64,000 nucleotides of DNA from Microthyrium microscopicum. Taxonomy: Eukaryota; Ascomycota; Dothideomycetes; Microthyriales; Microthyriaceae. The notes beneath the pieces were generated by a model. It was not told where the DNA came from. It did not search any database and was given only the letters and a program-made list of their open reading frames with translations. The stretch spans positions 1,695,386-1,759,385 of the forward strand of contig MU004231.1 of assembly GCA_010405405.1 (NCBI GenBank). The letters run 5' to 3'. Positions 47,482 to 58,648 of this stretch are shown here, piece after piece; the stretch's first letter is position 1, and each line of letters opens with the position of its first letter. A program made the position numbers and the translations under genes.

Positions 47482-50206
47482 CTATTCCTTGGAACTTTCG
47501 ACACCACCCAACTTCGCTTTTCTGCTAAAAGCTCGTAATTCTTTACAGGCCTTATTCCCGTTATCCTTCGCATGTTTTGCCATGATCTTGGCGGCTCGCC
47601 GTAGATACTCCGTGTCCGTCAAGCTACCGCGCATACGCAGGGACTGGGATAACGTTTCGGACTCTACAACTGCAGCCAAGGCGTAGATGAGAACCACCAA
47701 TGGTCTATACCCACTGCTTGGAATAGACACATGTGGCGTGTACTGCTCAACCACGCGACACCCGGGTTCAATGAGTTCTTCCAAGAAAGCAGCGCAATGA
47801 AGACTCAATCCGTAGTAGTTGAAAATGAGGTCCGGCTCCTCTGTCATCATTTGATTACGCATTTTGGTGAGAAGCTCCATCGCCGTGATGTATTTGTCGC
47901 TGTTCTCCGAGCTACTCTGTTTTCTATTTCTTAACGGTTTAGACGGAGCTTCTTCTGCTTGATCATCTTGGCTGGTGTTTGGAATAGAGCGCAGGCAATG
48001 GAAAACCTTCTCAATCATGTCCACTGAGTAATCCACTGCCAGACCACTTGTTCCCATTGCTTTTAGGAATGTTAAGGCCATATGAGCTGATGATTTAACC
48101 ATCATACAGCGTTGCTTGAGTGATCGTTTGACTACACCCGGTCGAGCGTCCTTTGCCCATGAGCTAGCTTTGGCTCCATGAAATATCTGAAGCTTCTTGA
48201 AGCATTCTTGGAGGTTAGCTGGCTGGCCGCCAATGAAGATGAAGTCCTCGTTATGTAATCTTAGGAATTCTTCAAGATCTGGCCAATGCACCTGAGCCGT
48301 GTTGGGAGTAATCTGGAGAAGACGATAGACATAAAGGGCAGGAACAACCGCCCCTAGCCCTGCGAGGTAGGCCATGCCATCCCTATGAACACTTAGGCTA
48401 ATGTCGTACATGGTGAGGCATGCATCAATTGGATTGGCTTTGAAATGATAGAAGTCTTCGTGAGGGCCGACTTTATCGCAGTGCCGCCATTGAGCAGCAA
48501 TTGGATCGTTGATGTAGAGGTTCAAACTGTTGAGAAAAGCTCGACAATGATCTTCGTGGCCTTTTGACCAACTCGGATTGGAACGAACTGAGGAGAACTT
48601 GAAATAAGCACCGATATTTTTTTTCGCTCTCAAGACGGTCATTCGTAGATCGTTGTAGGGACTGTGTGGGCATCCTGCGATAGTGCTGCGTATGTCTAGA
48701 AAAACCTGGGCGTTGAAGGCATGCCATATTGAGACTTTTTGTGTTCTCAGCATGTCACGCATACTGAGTTCAATTTCACTCTTGTTCTGTATCCCAGAAG
48801 AGTAATCGCAAAACATCCCGAATTTCGATTCCTGAAGTACGTCGAAAAGCACCATCCAAGAAAACTCCCACTTGTCTCTTGCAGATCGGGCCTGGTATTC
48901 GATGCTTGAGGTTGCAACTGTTGCTTTACGTGCCTCATCGAAGTCATATAGTATTGCATCTTGACGATTGTCGAGCTCAAGTAGACACCTATTGAGAAGC
49001 ATGGTGGTATGCCTAAACGTCCTCTCGGCTATACTGAGAACTTGGTAGTTAAACCAGTCTCCGGCTTGCTCTGGTTTGTAAGCGTCGTATCCATCATACA
49101 AAGAGATCGCTGTAAAGAGGATATGCGAAAGGTTATCCCAGCTTCTAAAGCAACGATAGTTGGCTGCGATCAATTCTCGCATAAAAGTTCGTCCTAGTAC
49201 CTGAGTTTAGTTAGTAAGAAATCTCCAAAACACAATACGATTATTGTCAAGGTCAGTTGGAATACAACTCAACCAATTTGGCAAAGACTCCAACGTTGAT
49301 TGGAGAATGATCCGAGACAAAGAGAACTTACCAATGCTGCATTTGTAGTGACGCCTGCAGTGATGGCATCAATACTACCATCGACATATCCTAGCCAGGT
49401 TTCTTTCACAAATCCTCGGAGATTGTTCAAGTCGTATAACAGACACCAAACCTGGAGGAGGTCTTCAGTAGCTTCGTCCTCACCGAGACTTGCGCTGAAC
49501 TCTGGAGGATTCTTCCCGGTACTAGTGTTATGAGATTTCTTCTGGCTGACTGGGATGCTTGCATGGACGTTTTCGCGCTGATCCTGTTCATTGTGATCTC
49601 CGTGCTCAACCGACAGGGCTTCAAAACGGTTGACCATTGAAGGCACTTTGTGATTCTTGACGGAGAGGTCGGGCTTGCCCTGATATATCTGATTCCTGAA
49701 GGAATCTTGGAGCATGCTCGTGTTTATACTGGAAGGCTTGAGATGCTCGAGTGTGTTCTATAAAGTTCATCAGTCAATGAAAAGTGTGCGATATATAGGA
49801 CTTAAAGAAGCGGGATACGATAACAAAAATAAATTAATGGCATAGGGAAGACAGATTCAGAAGGGATATTTACCTTTAGAACAATTATAAAGTGATCATG
49901 CCCGTTGTTTGATGTTATGTCGTCAGAATGGGCTCGAAAAGCATTTGCGCATTGCTCTCGAAGGGATATAGCTCGTTTTACGGCAGCCTCGATTGATGTT
50001 GGGAGCGGGATATTTGCCTTAGCAATTGCTTGCGCAAGAATGGGATACTGGCTAATTGGAAGGATGTGAGGTGGAGTTAATTGGTTTCCAACCGGAATGC
50101 TGAGAGTTGTGCCGCAACTCGCGGCGGTTTCAACTAACCAGGTAGTAAAATGGTTGGTATCAGCCTTGTAACGACAGTAGCTCCCAGTAAGATCTTCTGG
50201 AAGCAT
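47482..50206 (-). CDS. DUF6604-like paralogue, copy C (extra intron)
   Basis: Three exons, 50206-49874, 49757-49332 and 49200-47482, give 825 residues. The head MLPEDLTGSYCRYKADTNHF-TWLVETAASCG and HDHFIIVLK are as in the other copies and intron 1 sits at the shared place. Exon 2 begins NTLEHLKPS and carries the VNRFEALS linker motif and FVKETWLGYVDGSIDAITAGVTTNAAL. A second, phase-0 intron of 131 nt (GTAAGT, TTACTAACTAA branch, CAG) follows and has no counterpart in A, B or D, where the protein runs on (SNSAL-ELI). The rest follows the family: ANPIDACLTMYDI, VPALYVYRLLQI, WPDLEEFLRLHNEDFIFIGGQPANLQEC, TEEPDLIFNYYGLSLHC, NGNKACKELRAFSRKAKL. Function unknown. Confidence 0.8.
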
Positions 50207-50440
50207 GATGCCTTGCAGGGCAGGATACCGAGTTAGTGGAAAGCGTGATTGGAGTTTGTTATGGAGTTTGATATTGAGTTTGATATGAAGTTTAATGTAG
50301 GTTTTTGGGAGGAGTCTGGTGCCAAATGACTGGACTGGGTAAGAGGTGGATATTCGGTGGGAAGTAGGTCTTTGGGGGAAACATGTTGTAGTCGGGCAAA
50401 TATGTAGGAAGCAACCTTAAGATTGACCAGTGAAGATTGC

Positions 50441-50480
50441 AAGGCTGAGAATCAACCAATCAAATGTGCAGCCTTATGGC
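50441..50480 (-). promoter_or_regulatory. Array element 1, copy C: inverted repeat around CCAAT
   Basis: AAGGCTGA, 6 bp, ACCAATCA, 6 bp, CAGCCTTATGGC on the plus strand. It begins 235 bp before the copy C ATG, farther than in the other copies; a stretch of TTGATATTGAGTT-like short repeats (about 50240-50300) fills the difference. Confidence 0.85.
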
Positions 50481-50509
50481 TGAAGCGTGGTGACAAGGGC
50501 ACGCCACGG

Positions 50510-50523
50510 AAGATAAGCGCCAT
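50510..50523 (-). promoter_or_regulatory. Array element 2, copy C (GATA/GCGC motif)
   Basis: AAGATAAGCGCCAT lies 29 bp beyond element 1. The same motif occurs at 44141-44154 and 53777-53790. Confidence 0.6.
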
Positions 50524-51105
50524 CAACTCCGGATCTCTCTTCAAGCTTCTTCTACTCATCTTCGAACTCGTTGACATTAATCGGTTCTTCAATCTAATAC
50601 TCCTTATTATTAGAGATACGAAGAAGTTTTTCCTGATTACGAGTTGAGACAGTTTGTCAAAAGCTCTTTAGAAGGTCACTGCCGTCTCATTGTCATCAGC
50701 TGGAGTTGCAGTTCTAAGAGATTCATCAGCTCTTTTGTTAGTAAATGTGACTTCCAAAAAACAGGCGTCAAGGCGCAACTAATAGACCCAAAGCTTGTTC
50801 GGCCCGATGGTATTCAGATAATGCGATAGACTGCTCAGTTAAAAAGTGTTATGTTTTCCAACACGCGCAACAACTCTCAGGATGATTGTGAAATACAACG
50901 AGAAGTAGTGTATATGGTATAAATGAGTAATCATGGCCGGCTCGATACTTCACATGAGATAATATAAACGATCGGAAAGGTCGCACTTGAAACAGGTCAG
51001 GATTATTCGATAAAGTCGCTGACTGAATAAAAAAACGGAGTACTATTCCAAAGATAGCTGGGACGGGGACAGCAATTACTTCTTGATTGCTCTCAATTTC
51101 TATAC
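50524..51105. other. Spacer between copies C and D
   Basis: It should contain the 3' untranslated region of copy D. No other gene or repeat was seen. Confidence 0.5.
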
Positions 51106-53592
51106 CTAGGCGGTTTTGAAATTATCCAGCTTCATCTTTTTGCTGAACGTACGCAATTCATTGCAGGCAATACTCCCATTGCGTTTCGCGTAGTCCGCCA
51201 TCAAGCTTGCGACCTTTTCTAGGAAATATGGCTGACGACCATCCTCGAGTGTCTCCACCACCTTATTCAGAATGTGCCGCGAAATAGTGAGCACGGCGTA
51301 TTCCCCTGTGAGATTGCTGGGCAGGCCAGCATTGATCAGGCGGTCCTCCATGTGACGATGGAGCTGTTCCGAGAATTCAAAGCTTCGAATGCTTAGGCCG
51401 ATGTAGTTGAAGATCACCTTTGGCTCTTCGCATGCCATTGCGTTTTGTAGGAGAGTCAGGCTCTCGATAGAGTCATTGCATTGTATGATCTTCTTTACCG
51501 TTCCAAGCGAGTATGGAGTCCCACACCCAGTTTGGAATGCATTCATGAAGGATATCGCAAGCGGCGTCGTACAATGGACCTGGCGTTGCCCGTTTTTCGA
51601 ACGTAATCGAACGCCAGATCGGGCCTTGTTCTTCATATAAACTAGGGACAAGCCAAAGAATAGCCGCAGCTTTTTATAACTGTCTTGAACATTACTTGGC
51701 CGTCCACCGATGAAAATGGAATTTTCGTCATGCAATTTCAGAAATTGATCAAGGTCTGGCCAGTCTGGAGTGTGTGGCATGTTCATTGTTTTGAGAATCG
51801 AGTAGAGGTAGATTGTAGGAATGACGGTTATCCATCTATTGAGAACTAAGATCCCAACTTTCTGCATTGTGCAGCTAAGATGGTACGCGGCGAGCCCTGC
51901 AGCAATGGGATTGACTTGATAGTGGAATGAAAGTTTCTGACCAAAGCCTGGTTGTGGAAACCACATTTTTGCGTCGTCGATATATTGCTGTGTCTCACGG
52001 TGACAGACTTGTGCCCAGTCCTCCTCTGTTTTTGTCCAATAAGGACTTGACTTCTTGGAGGTGAATTCGAATAATTTGGTGAGATTCTTCTTCGACATGA
52101 GCGCAGCTAAGCGCCAATCGTTAAATGGGTTATGTCGCTCTCCTGATAAGATAGTGCGCACATCAAGCAAGACCTGTGCGTTGAACGCGTGCAAGGTGTT
52201 GACATTATGGGTATCCAACATATCAACCAGGTTCTCTTCGATCTGGCTTTTCACCGGTGGGAAAACCTTGAACATATTCGCAAGTCTAAGTCCGTGGACG
52301 ACATCGTGAAGCAATTCCTGGTCTTCACGATATCTTTCTGGAGAAGCATCTTGTTTGCATGGCTTGGTCGAGCGAAGTTCGACCGCATCTCGAACCTCGA
52401 AGGTGGGGATTTTTCGAGAAGTCTTCGGAAAATCACAAAGAAGTTGTCTCAGCATCCCATTTGTGGAGAAAAACGTCCATGTCGCAACGTCATAAACATT
52501 TTCGCTGAAAGAAGGAAATGGTTTGGTATCATCCCAAGGTTCCTGGCCTCGTTGTTTGGATATTAGCCCAAAGAAAAGCTTTGAGACAGACTTGCCGTTT
52601 GAAAATAAGGGATGACCGACGGCGTCAAAGGCATTGATGAGTTCGCGCCCTTCAGCAAGGGCTGAATTCGAAGTAACGCCAGCAGTCATACTATCTATGC
52701 TTCCTGAGGCATACGCACACCAAGTATCCGCGATGAATTGGCGCAATTTATTGAGCTCCACAAGGAGACCAAAGCCTGCAAACAACTGATCAAGGAACAT
52801 TCTCGAATTGGGGGTAGCATCGGACTTTTCAGCAGACTGTGGCTTGGATATGGTCGCCTGGACGCCTTGGACGGTCGGTTTGGTTGTCTTTGCGGTGCAT
52901 TCGGTCTCAACCGCTTTGGAGTCGTCTTTTTTTATGCTTATTGCGGCAAAACGGTTAGAAAGCGAGTTGTCGTTCACGACAGGCTTAGCCGAAGCCCCTT
53001 GGCTGGCTCTAATGTTCTGAGATCGCCTATTGGCATTATCGGAGACCTTGGTGGATTTGAGACATTCAAGCGCATTCTAAACAGTGTTAGCTCAATTCAA
53101 TGCTGAAAGTAGACTTAATCAAGTCAACTTTCTGTCTGATCAAAGCGTTCAAACCAGCATATCTTAACGACGAGATGACAAAGTCATCCCCTGTGAAATT
53201 TGCTACTGCCTGTAACACTTTTTGAATTCAACGGAGAAGGAGAAGGAGAATGAGAAACACACCTGTAGGACGGTAATGAAATGATCGTGACCCTCGATCG
53301 AAGCGAGGTCTGGACAGTTGTTTCGGAATTCGGCGGCGCACTTTTCTCGTAGGACGATTGCTCTGCTTACTGAAGCTCCGATCGACAGCGGCAGTTGTAC
53401 TTTTGCTCCGGCAATCACCTGCGCAAGCTGAAGATACTCAACACAGCTGAGATCGTAAGTTTGGGTTGATCCATATTCCGCGCTGTTTTCAATCAACATT
53501 CCACAACTTGCTGCCGTCTCAAGCAACCAAGATGTGAAGATATCAGTGTCAGCCTTGTACTGGCAATAATTTTTGTAGAGCGAATCTGTCAT
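51106..53592 (-). CDS. DUF6604-like paralogue, copy D
   Basis: Two exons, 53592-53263 and 53076-51106, give 766 residues. The head (MTDSLYKNYCQYKADTDIFTSWLLETAASCG, GHDHFITVLQ) and the shared phase-0 intron (186 nt) are as in B. Exon 2 opens NALECLKSTK; the linker has SNRFAAISIKKDD. Family blocks: FIADTWCAYASGSIDSMTAGVTSNSALAEGRELI, NPIAAGLAAYHL, IPTIYLYSILKT, WPDLDQFLKLHDENSIFIGGRPSNVQDSYKKLRLFFGLSL, CEEPKVIFNYIGLSIRSFEF, NGSIACNELRTFSKKMKL. ATG 53592 is used; the longer in-frame start is a TTG. It is the outermost, apparently intact copy at the promoter-proximal end of the array. Function unknown. Confidence 0.8.
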
Positions 53593-53706
53593 TTTGGCTC
53601 GAGAGTCCTCCGCTGAAATTGTGTTTGTTGTTGGGGTGCGCAGTTTGGAGCAAGCTATACTCGAGAGGAACAAAACATATGGGGCGGTGATGGAGAAGTG
53701 AAGACT

Positions 53707-53746
53707 AAGGCTGAGCGTTCACCAATCAGTCGCGTAGCCTTATGGC
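53707..53746 (-). promoter_or_regulatory. Array element 1, copy D: inverted repeat around CCAAT
   Basis: AAGGCTGA, 6 bp, ACCAATCA, 6 bp, TAGCCTTATGGC on the plus strand, with one change in the right arm. It begins 115 bp before the copy D ATG. Confidence 0.85.
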
Positions 53747-53776
53747 TGGAAGGTGGCGACATGAGCATGCGGTGCT

Positions 53777-53790
53777 AAGATAGACGCGAT
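53777..53790 (-). promoter_or_regulatory. Array element 2, copy D (GATA/GCGC motif)
   Basis: AAGATAGACGCGAT lies 30 bp beyond element 1, matching the positions in copies A and C. Confidence 0.6.
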
Positions 53791-54146
53791 TGAGGTTGCG
53801 TCTTCAGCGTGCAAGTCTGCTACTTGTAACTCCATGGCACCTCGCCAATGCTAGTCATTTCTCTTCACCTCATGCGGCAATATGCCGCTAATAGGGCTTT
53901 GCAACATATTACGTCGAATGCAGTTACAATGAGGTGCAGTCTTTCGAGCTGACCATGATGTCTTTGCCTTCTATTAGTCACTGAGACATGATGTAGGGGA
54001 AGAGATAAATACTATTGCAGGTAAGCGGTCAACCAAATAAATGGAACGCTCCCATCAGAGCTTTGACTTCCATCTGCTACCTTAGTACGCTTTGTTGTTG
54101 ACTCCATAGCAGAGCCAAATCCTTGTCAACCAGAGCGGGCGTATTC
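53791..54146. other. Intergenic, nothing recognised
   Basis: About 350 bp left of the MDR oxidoreductase stop, presumably its 3' flank and the distal promoter of copy D. Confidence 0.5.
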
Positions 54147-55288
54147 CTAGTCTTCAAGCTTATACACGATCTTTATACCACTGACCTTCCCATTCTTCAG
54201 ATCATCCAATCCCCCAAAGATACCATCCAATCCCCCGTCTCTAACCTCACTCCGATGCGGTCGAATCTTCTTCTCCGCCACCAACTTCTCTGCGACCTGA
54301 ACAAATTTCTTGGTAAACTCAAAGTCCTGCGGCTTAGCCTCAATCTTTCTCGGACCCATCCTAAACTCCTCGCCTACAACAGTGTATCCGAGGATATACT
54401 TGTGCTCTACATCAGAGCGAGGGAAGTCTTTGACCGGTAGAATCGAGCCATATTGCGGCTTGTTACCATCTGGTTGCTTCTGATCTGACAACGCATCGCA
54501 GCAGATCTGGGGCGAGTTCTTCTCCGATATAGTATCCCAGGCATAGTACAGTGAGTTGTTGGTGAGTTTCTTGATGTCGGCGGCACAGGTGGGTGAGTTG
54601 TAGTCGAATACATGGTCTGCGCCGAACGACTTCAAAAGATCGAAGTTTCGTGGTGAGCACGTTGCTATGACTTCGAGACCAGATCTAGGAAAGGTTAGCC
54701 ATGAACCATGGATACAGCAAGGATTATATCTACAGCTTGGCCATCTGTATGCCCATCACACCAGTCGCAGAGCTGCCACCATAGATCAAGATAGGGAATT
54801 TCTCTTTCGCTGGCTCATTCGGCCATGGTAATTCCAAACTTTGGTACAATCCCAATCCACAGGTGACGATTCCTACTCCCAAAGGCGCTGCTTCCTTGAA
54901 TTTCAGATCATCGGGAATCTTCATGAGCAAGTCACCCTTGGCGGTCACGTACTCGCCAAACGCTCCATCTTCTGGGTGAACAACATTGCCCCCGTGGACG
55001 AATCCGAAGACTCGATCTCCTTTCTTCCATGGCTTTGTTACCGCGGAGCCAACTTCTTCGATCACGCCGGCAAAGTCACAACCGATGGTGCAAACAGTGT
55101 CGACGAAGTTGATGTGCTTCCAGTCCGTGGGATTGAGGGCTATCAATTAGCCAGGGACTCTTCACTCTCAAGAGCTGCTTACCAACTGCTTTGGTCCGGA
55201 CGGTAACATAGTCAGGACGTAGTGTAGGAGTTGGGACATCGTCCTTGATGGCGGACTTTCCTCCTGTAAGAGCTTTAAGAACACGCAT
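54147..55288 (-). CDS. Zinc-less MDR oxidoreductase (ToxD-like / trans-enoyl-reductase-like)
   Basis: Three exons, 55288-55183, 55139-54734 and 54684-54147, give 349 residues, the usual length. The GroES-like half shows TVRTKAVALNPTDWKHI, CDFAGVIEEVG and GDRVFGFVHGGN-...-DGAFGEYV; no structural zinc cysteines are present. The Rossmann half has ILIYGGSSATGVMGIQMAKL, SGLEVIATCSPRNFDLLKSFGADHVFDYNSP, the typical NADPH site of medium-chain reductases. Close relatives are annotated ToxD-like or as stand-alone enoyl reductases of polyketide clusters; no synthase lies in this window, so a cluster role is not supported. All three exons are joined by short GT...AG introns with family motifs continuous across each join. 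Confidence 0.88.
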
Positions 55289-56790
55289 TGTTCAATGTTT
55301 TGATTGCCTCCTGCTTTCCAGCTTCGTTAAAGTGAAATAAGTTCAAGCACGAAAACTATTCTCCTGAGGGTATGTTTGTAAGCTCTTTTGACATCATCAA
55401 ATTAATGAAGTCATGAGAACTTAAACCCGGGTTCCCCGCCAGAAATCTTCCCATAACCCCACAATAACGATCCCGAATCCCATGCTTTTAGTAATCAATA
55501 ATATGAAATATCCAGACAGAACTCTTAGCGTGATCGACATTTCACGCGAACGCCTTGTGCCTGGTGGTCAGGGAGGTAAGCTCGCCGGAGTCATCTCCGT
55601 CCAAAGCTGCCCTCTGAGGTTTGAGCATGAAGACCAACAGCTCTACAGTGCTCAGATCGCGAATCAATCTCGCAAAACACCAAGAAGGAAGAGGCACACT
55701 TCCCAACCACCAAAACCTCAGCTGCCATGACGCGTCCAGCGCCCTTTGAAATCTGCCTCAACACTGAATGCCCCACGACGCTCTCGAACCTTGCCGCAGG
55801 GCGTGCCAGCTTCAATGCTTCTCGGCAGATGATCAGTTACGGCGTCCACGGATACAGCACACCAGGATCATTCCCGAAAAGCTCCTCATGCAGAGCACAC
55901 CCAACCCATCCGCTACGTAGAGAAAATGATGCGGCTCAAGCGGCTGCATCGGAAACCAGCTCAAATCCTTCGGCGGTGTGGCAGAGCAAGCGGTGTGGCA
56001 GTGCACACTAGCCTCCTCCTATTCAGTCCACCCACTGAACGGCCAAGGGAGTGCATCATGCAGGTTGAGTTTGACAGGAGAGTTTGCATATCGACAATAT
56101 GGCATCCATTGGCTATGAGTGGTCATTGAATGCGGTAGAAAGCGGGGAGATTATCGTAAGATGACGGAGAGCTTCAAGGTGAAAACCTTTGATGCTTTTT
56201 CGACCGGCCTCTTTTGGGGACCTTCCTAATTGAGCTGCGAGTAGGCAATAGTTCGCATCTCAAAACACGGAGATGTTGGGCAGCACAGAGTTGGGTTCAG
56301 AATTTGCCGAAAACAGTTCGCGGAGAAGAGAGTACCAGAAAGTGTGAAGTATAGTGTATATTTTCTTGGTGAGAATTACTCTACCACCGAAGTTTTCCGC
56401 ATCTAGTAGGCCGCCCATGCCCGATCTATATAGTGAATACAAAAGCCTTAATCCAGTGCCATCTAATATAAACTATGCTAACCATAAACATAACCGTTTC
56501 TTTATATCGTGGGAGTATCTTTTTTAGTAATGCACCTATGCCAACCCAACCATTCAGATGCAATCCTTTCTAACACCAGGCATATATATATTGAATATGC
56601 TCGCAAGACCTATAGAAACATGCAAAATGGAAAGGGTATCGTTTATCGTCACTACATCTACATCAACATCAAGATATGTTGGTTAGGAAACGTTCCCCAG
56701 GTAGTGGCCGGGTGTCTCGGGGACTTCTGAAGATATCGTATGGCCGTGGATACAGAAAGTCCAGAAGATGGCAACTTGTGAGATGATGGT
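55289..56790. other. Intergenic 1.5 kb, nothing recognised
   Basis: Contains the upstream region of the MDR gene and the 3' flank of the zinc-finger gene. The plus frames 55482-55730, 55727-56011 and 56509-56730 lack family motifs; the middle one starts with a real ATG and could be an unrecognised small protein. Confidence 0.45.
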
Positions 56791-58648
56791 TCATGAGGAA
56801 CGGTTTGTGGACGCGGCAGGAGTAGCGCCAGCGTGATCGTCTCGAACATGTCTATTCACTAGGACCTTATTAGCAAGGATATTATGTAATTAAAAGAATA
56901 CCAGGAACATACTGTTGTCTTTGCGCGTAAAAGACTTGATGCAGTAGGCGCAGTTGAAGTTCTTATGCCCGGAATGCGTCGTCAAATGGCGTCGCAAGTC
57001 TTTCGGGTACAAGAAAGTTTTATCACACTCGGTGCAGCGGTGAGACCGATCATGAGAAACGCCAGCTTCTGATGGAGCTCTAGACCGAGCTGCTCCGCGA
57101 CGCCGACCTGGGCCGGAAACATGACTGTGTCCAGATATGCTGGGTGTTCGTCTCCTGTTGACTCTACCGGCAGGAATTGGATGTGGAGCATGGAGCATGG
57201 AACGATTAATGATTCCAGTTGGGTTTGATGGTTGTCCAGGGGCAGAGACTGGGCGTGGTTGTGCCAAAAGGGCCTCTTTGTAGGAAGGTTGTCTGGAATT
57301 TTCATATGGAATAATGGCAGCCCAACGATGAGGGAATCCAGTGTCTTCACCCGATTCATCATAATACAACCAAAGGGTTGACACAGACTGGGGCGATAGT
57401 GAGGTGTGGATGGTAGAAATGTACGTGCCAGGATCCGAGGCTTTTGACACAACACCGAGCTGGAAACAAAGACCATTGCGGAGACAATAACTCTGTAGGA
57501 CGTGGTCAAGCTCGTTCGCCGTCACTGTGACGTTGTTCTGGGTCTTATTGCGGACACGGTGAGACTGTAACTCGTGATCGAGCTGCTGGGTCGTGGGAGC
57601 AACTTTATCGGCGCTAAGATTGACGCTAAGATTGAAGCTCAAAGTCTTTTGCAAAGCCTTGATAGCTCCTCCAAGGAGGTCGTTGTCACCAGTGCCATGG
57701 ATACGATATCCATCTGTATTGATAGATTGGACAAGGTGGTTTGCTTCTTCGAATCGTTCTGTTTGGTATTCTAGACGAAGACCTGGTCGGTCTCGTCCGG
57801 TGAAGTCGTTGACTGACAAAGGCAATCTCATATCCAGTTCCTCGTCAAACATGGAAGGCGTCGCTGAATCAGGTGTGAGCTCAACTTGGAAGCCGGGTGG
57901 CATGGATTCGTCGGTGTTGTCGCCAACATGGTGCATACTCCACGGCCCATCGAAAGCCTGGGTTTGAACAGCATTATATCCCGAAGGCCCTGGGAGTGCC
58001 GGTCCTATTATGGTTGGTGTTCGGAGTAGAGGAGTCTTCGAAAAGCTGTCGAGAGGGGTTGGTTGGATATGTTCAAAGTGGACGCCAAATGTGCTAGTTT
58101 GTGCATATTCAGACCCAACACCATATGTGTCGATCTGCATATTTTCGAAGGCATCCTTGAAAGTGGACTGACCGCTGTGATATCCTGTACCATATGCAGT
58201 GGACTGAGCGTTCTCGTGTCCTTCAGCAAATGAAGCCGAGAATGCCTGTTGTACGTTGCCGCCATATGAAGCAATCTGTGTCGGTGATGGACTGCCTCCA
58301 AATGAAGATGGTTGACCATACTCGGATTGAGGGGCATCAAGGGTTTGCGAATATGGTCTTGAGTGGACTGAATTGAGGGGCTATACGTTTTAGCTGTGAT
58401 AAATACGTAATAAGGTACGAGACAGGTACATACCGAAGTTGGCGATACTAAGAAGCTTGAACACTTAGGACAAGCTCCTTGACCACACGTGCACTCAGGT
58501 TGAGGAAGGTGGAAATGCTCTTCGACAGGGGTGTGATCAAGGGATAGAAAGGCTGGATTGACAAATCCAGAACGGAATTGCTAAGAACAAGTGAGTAAAA
58601 TGGTGTTGGGTGAAGCGACGGTAGGGAGAGTCATACCTCGTGCTCCAT
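56791..58648 (-). CDS. C2H2 zinc-finger transcription factor, two fingers
   Basis: Four exons (58648-58637, 58580-58434, 58380-56913, 56858-56791) give 564 residues. The first coding exon is 12 nt (M-E-H-E). The N-terminus has a Cys-rich ECTCGQGACPKC segment (about 24-35), then a Ser/Gln/Thr-rich region, then a central conserved part. Two fingers close the protein: CTEC-(12)-H-LTTH (about 502-521) and CAYC-(12)-H-VRDDH (about 531-553). The second is split by the last intron; among several AG acceptors only the CCTAG at 56861-56859 restores FTRKDNMNRHVRDDH with correct Cys/His spacing. The two fingers at the extreme C-terminus fit a sequence-specific DNA-binding protein of the fungal C2H2 class; targets are unknown. 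It is divergent from the DUF4246 gene. Confidence 0.87.

Noticed and set aside
54147-55288. Member of a secondary-metabolite cluster
   Set aside because: ToxD-like enoyl reductases occur in such clusters, but no polyketide or peptide synthase, transporter or tailoring set is nearby.
56658-56910. Alternative last exon of the C2H2 gene ending near 56658
   Set aside because: Using the AATAG acceptor gives a tail without the finger's histidines; the CCTAG acceptor two codons earlier restores a perfect finger.
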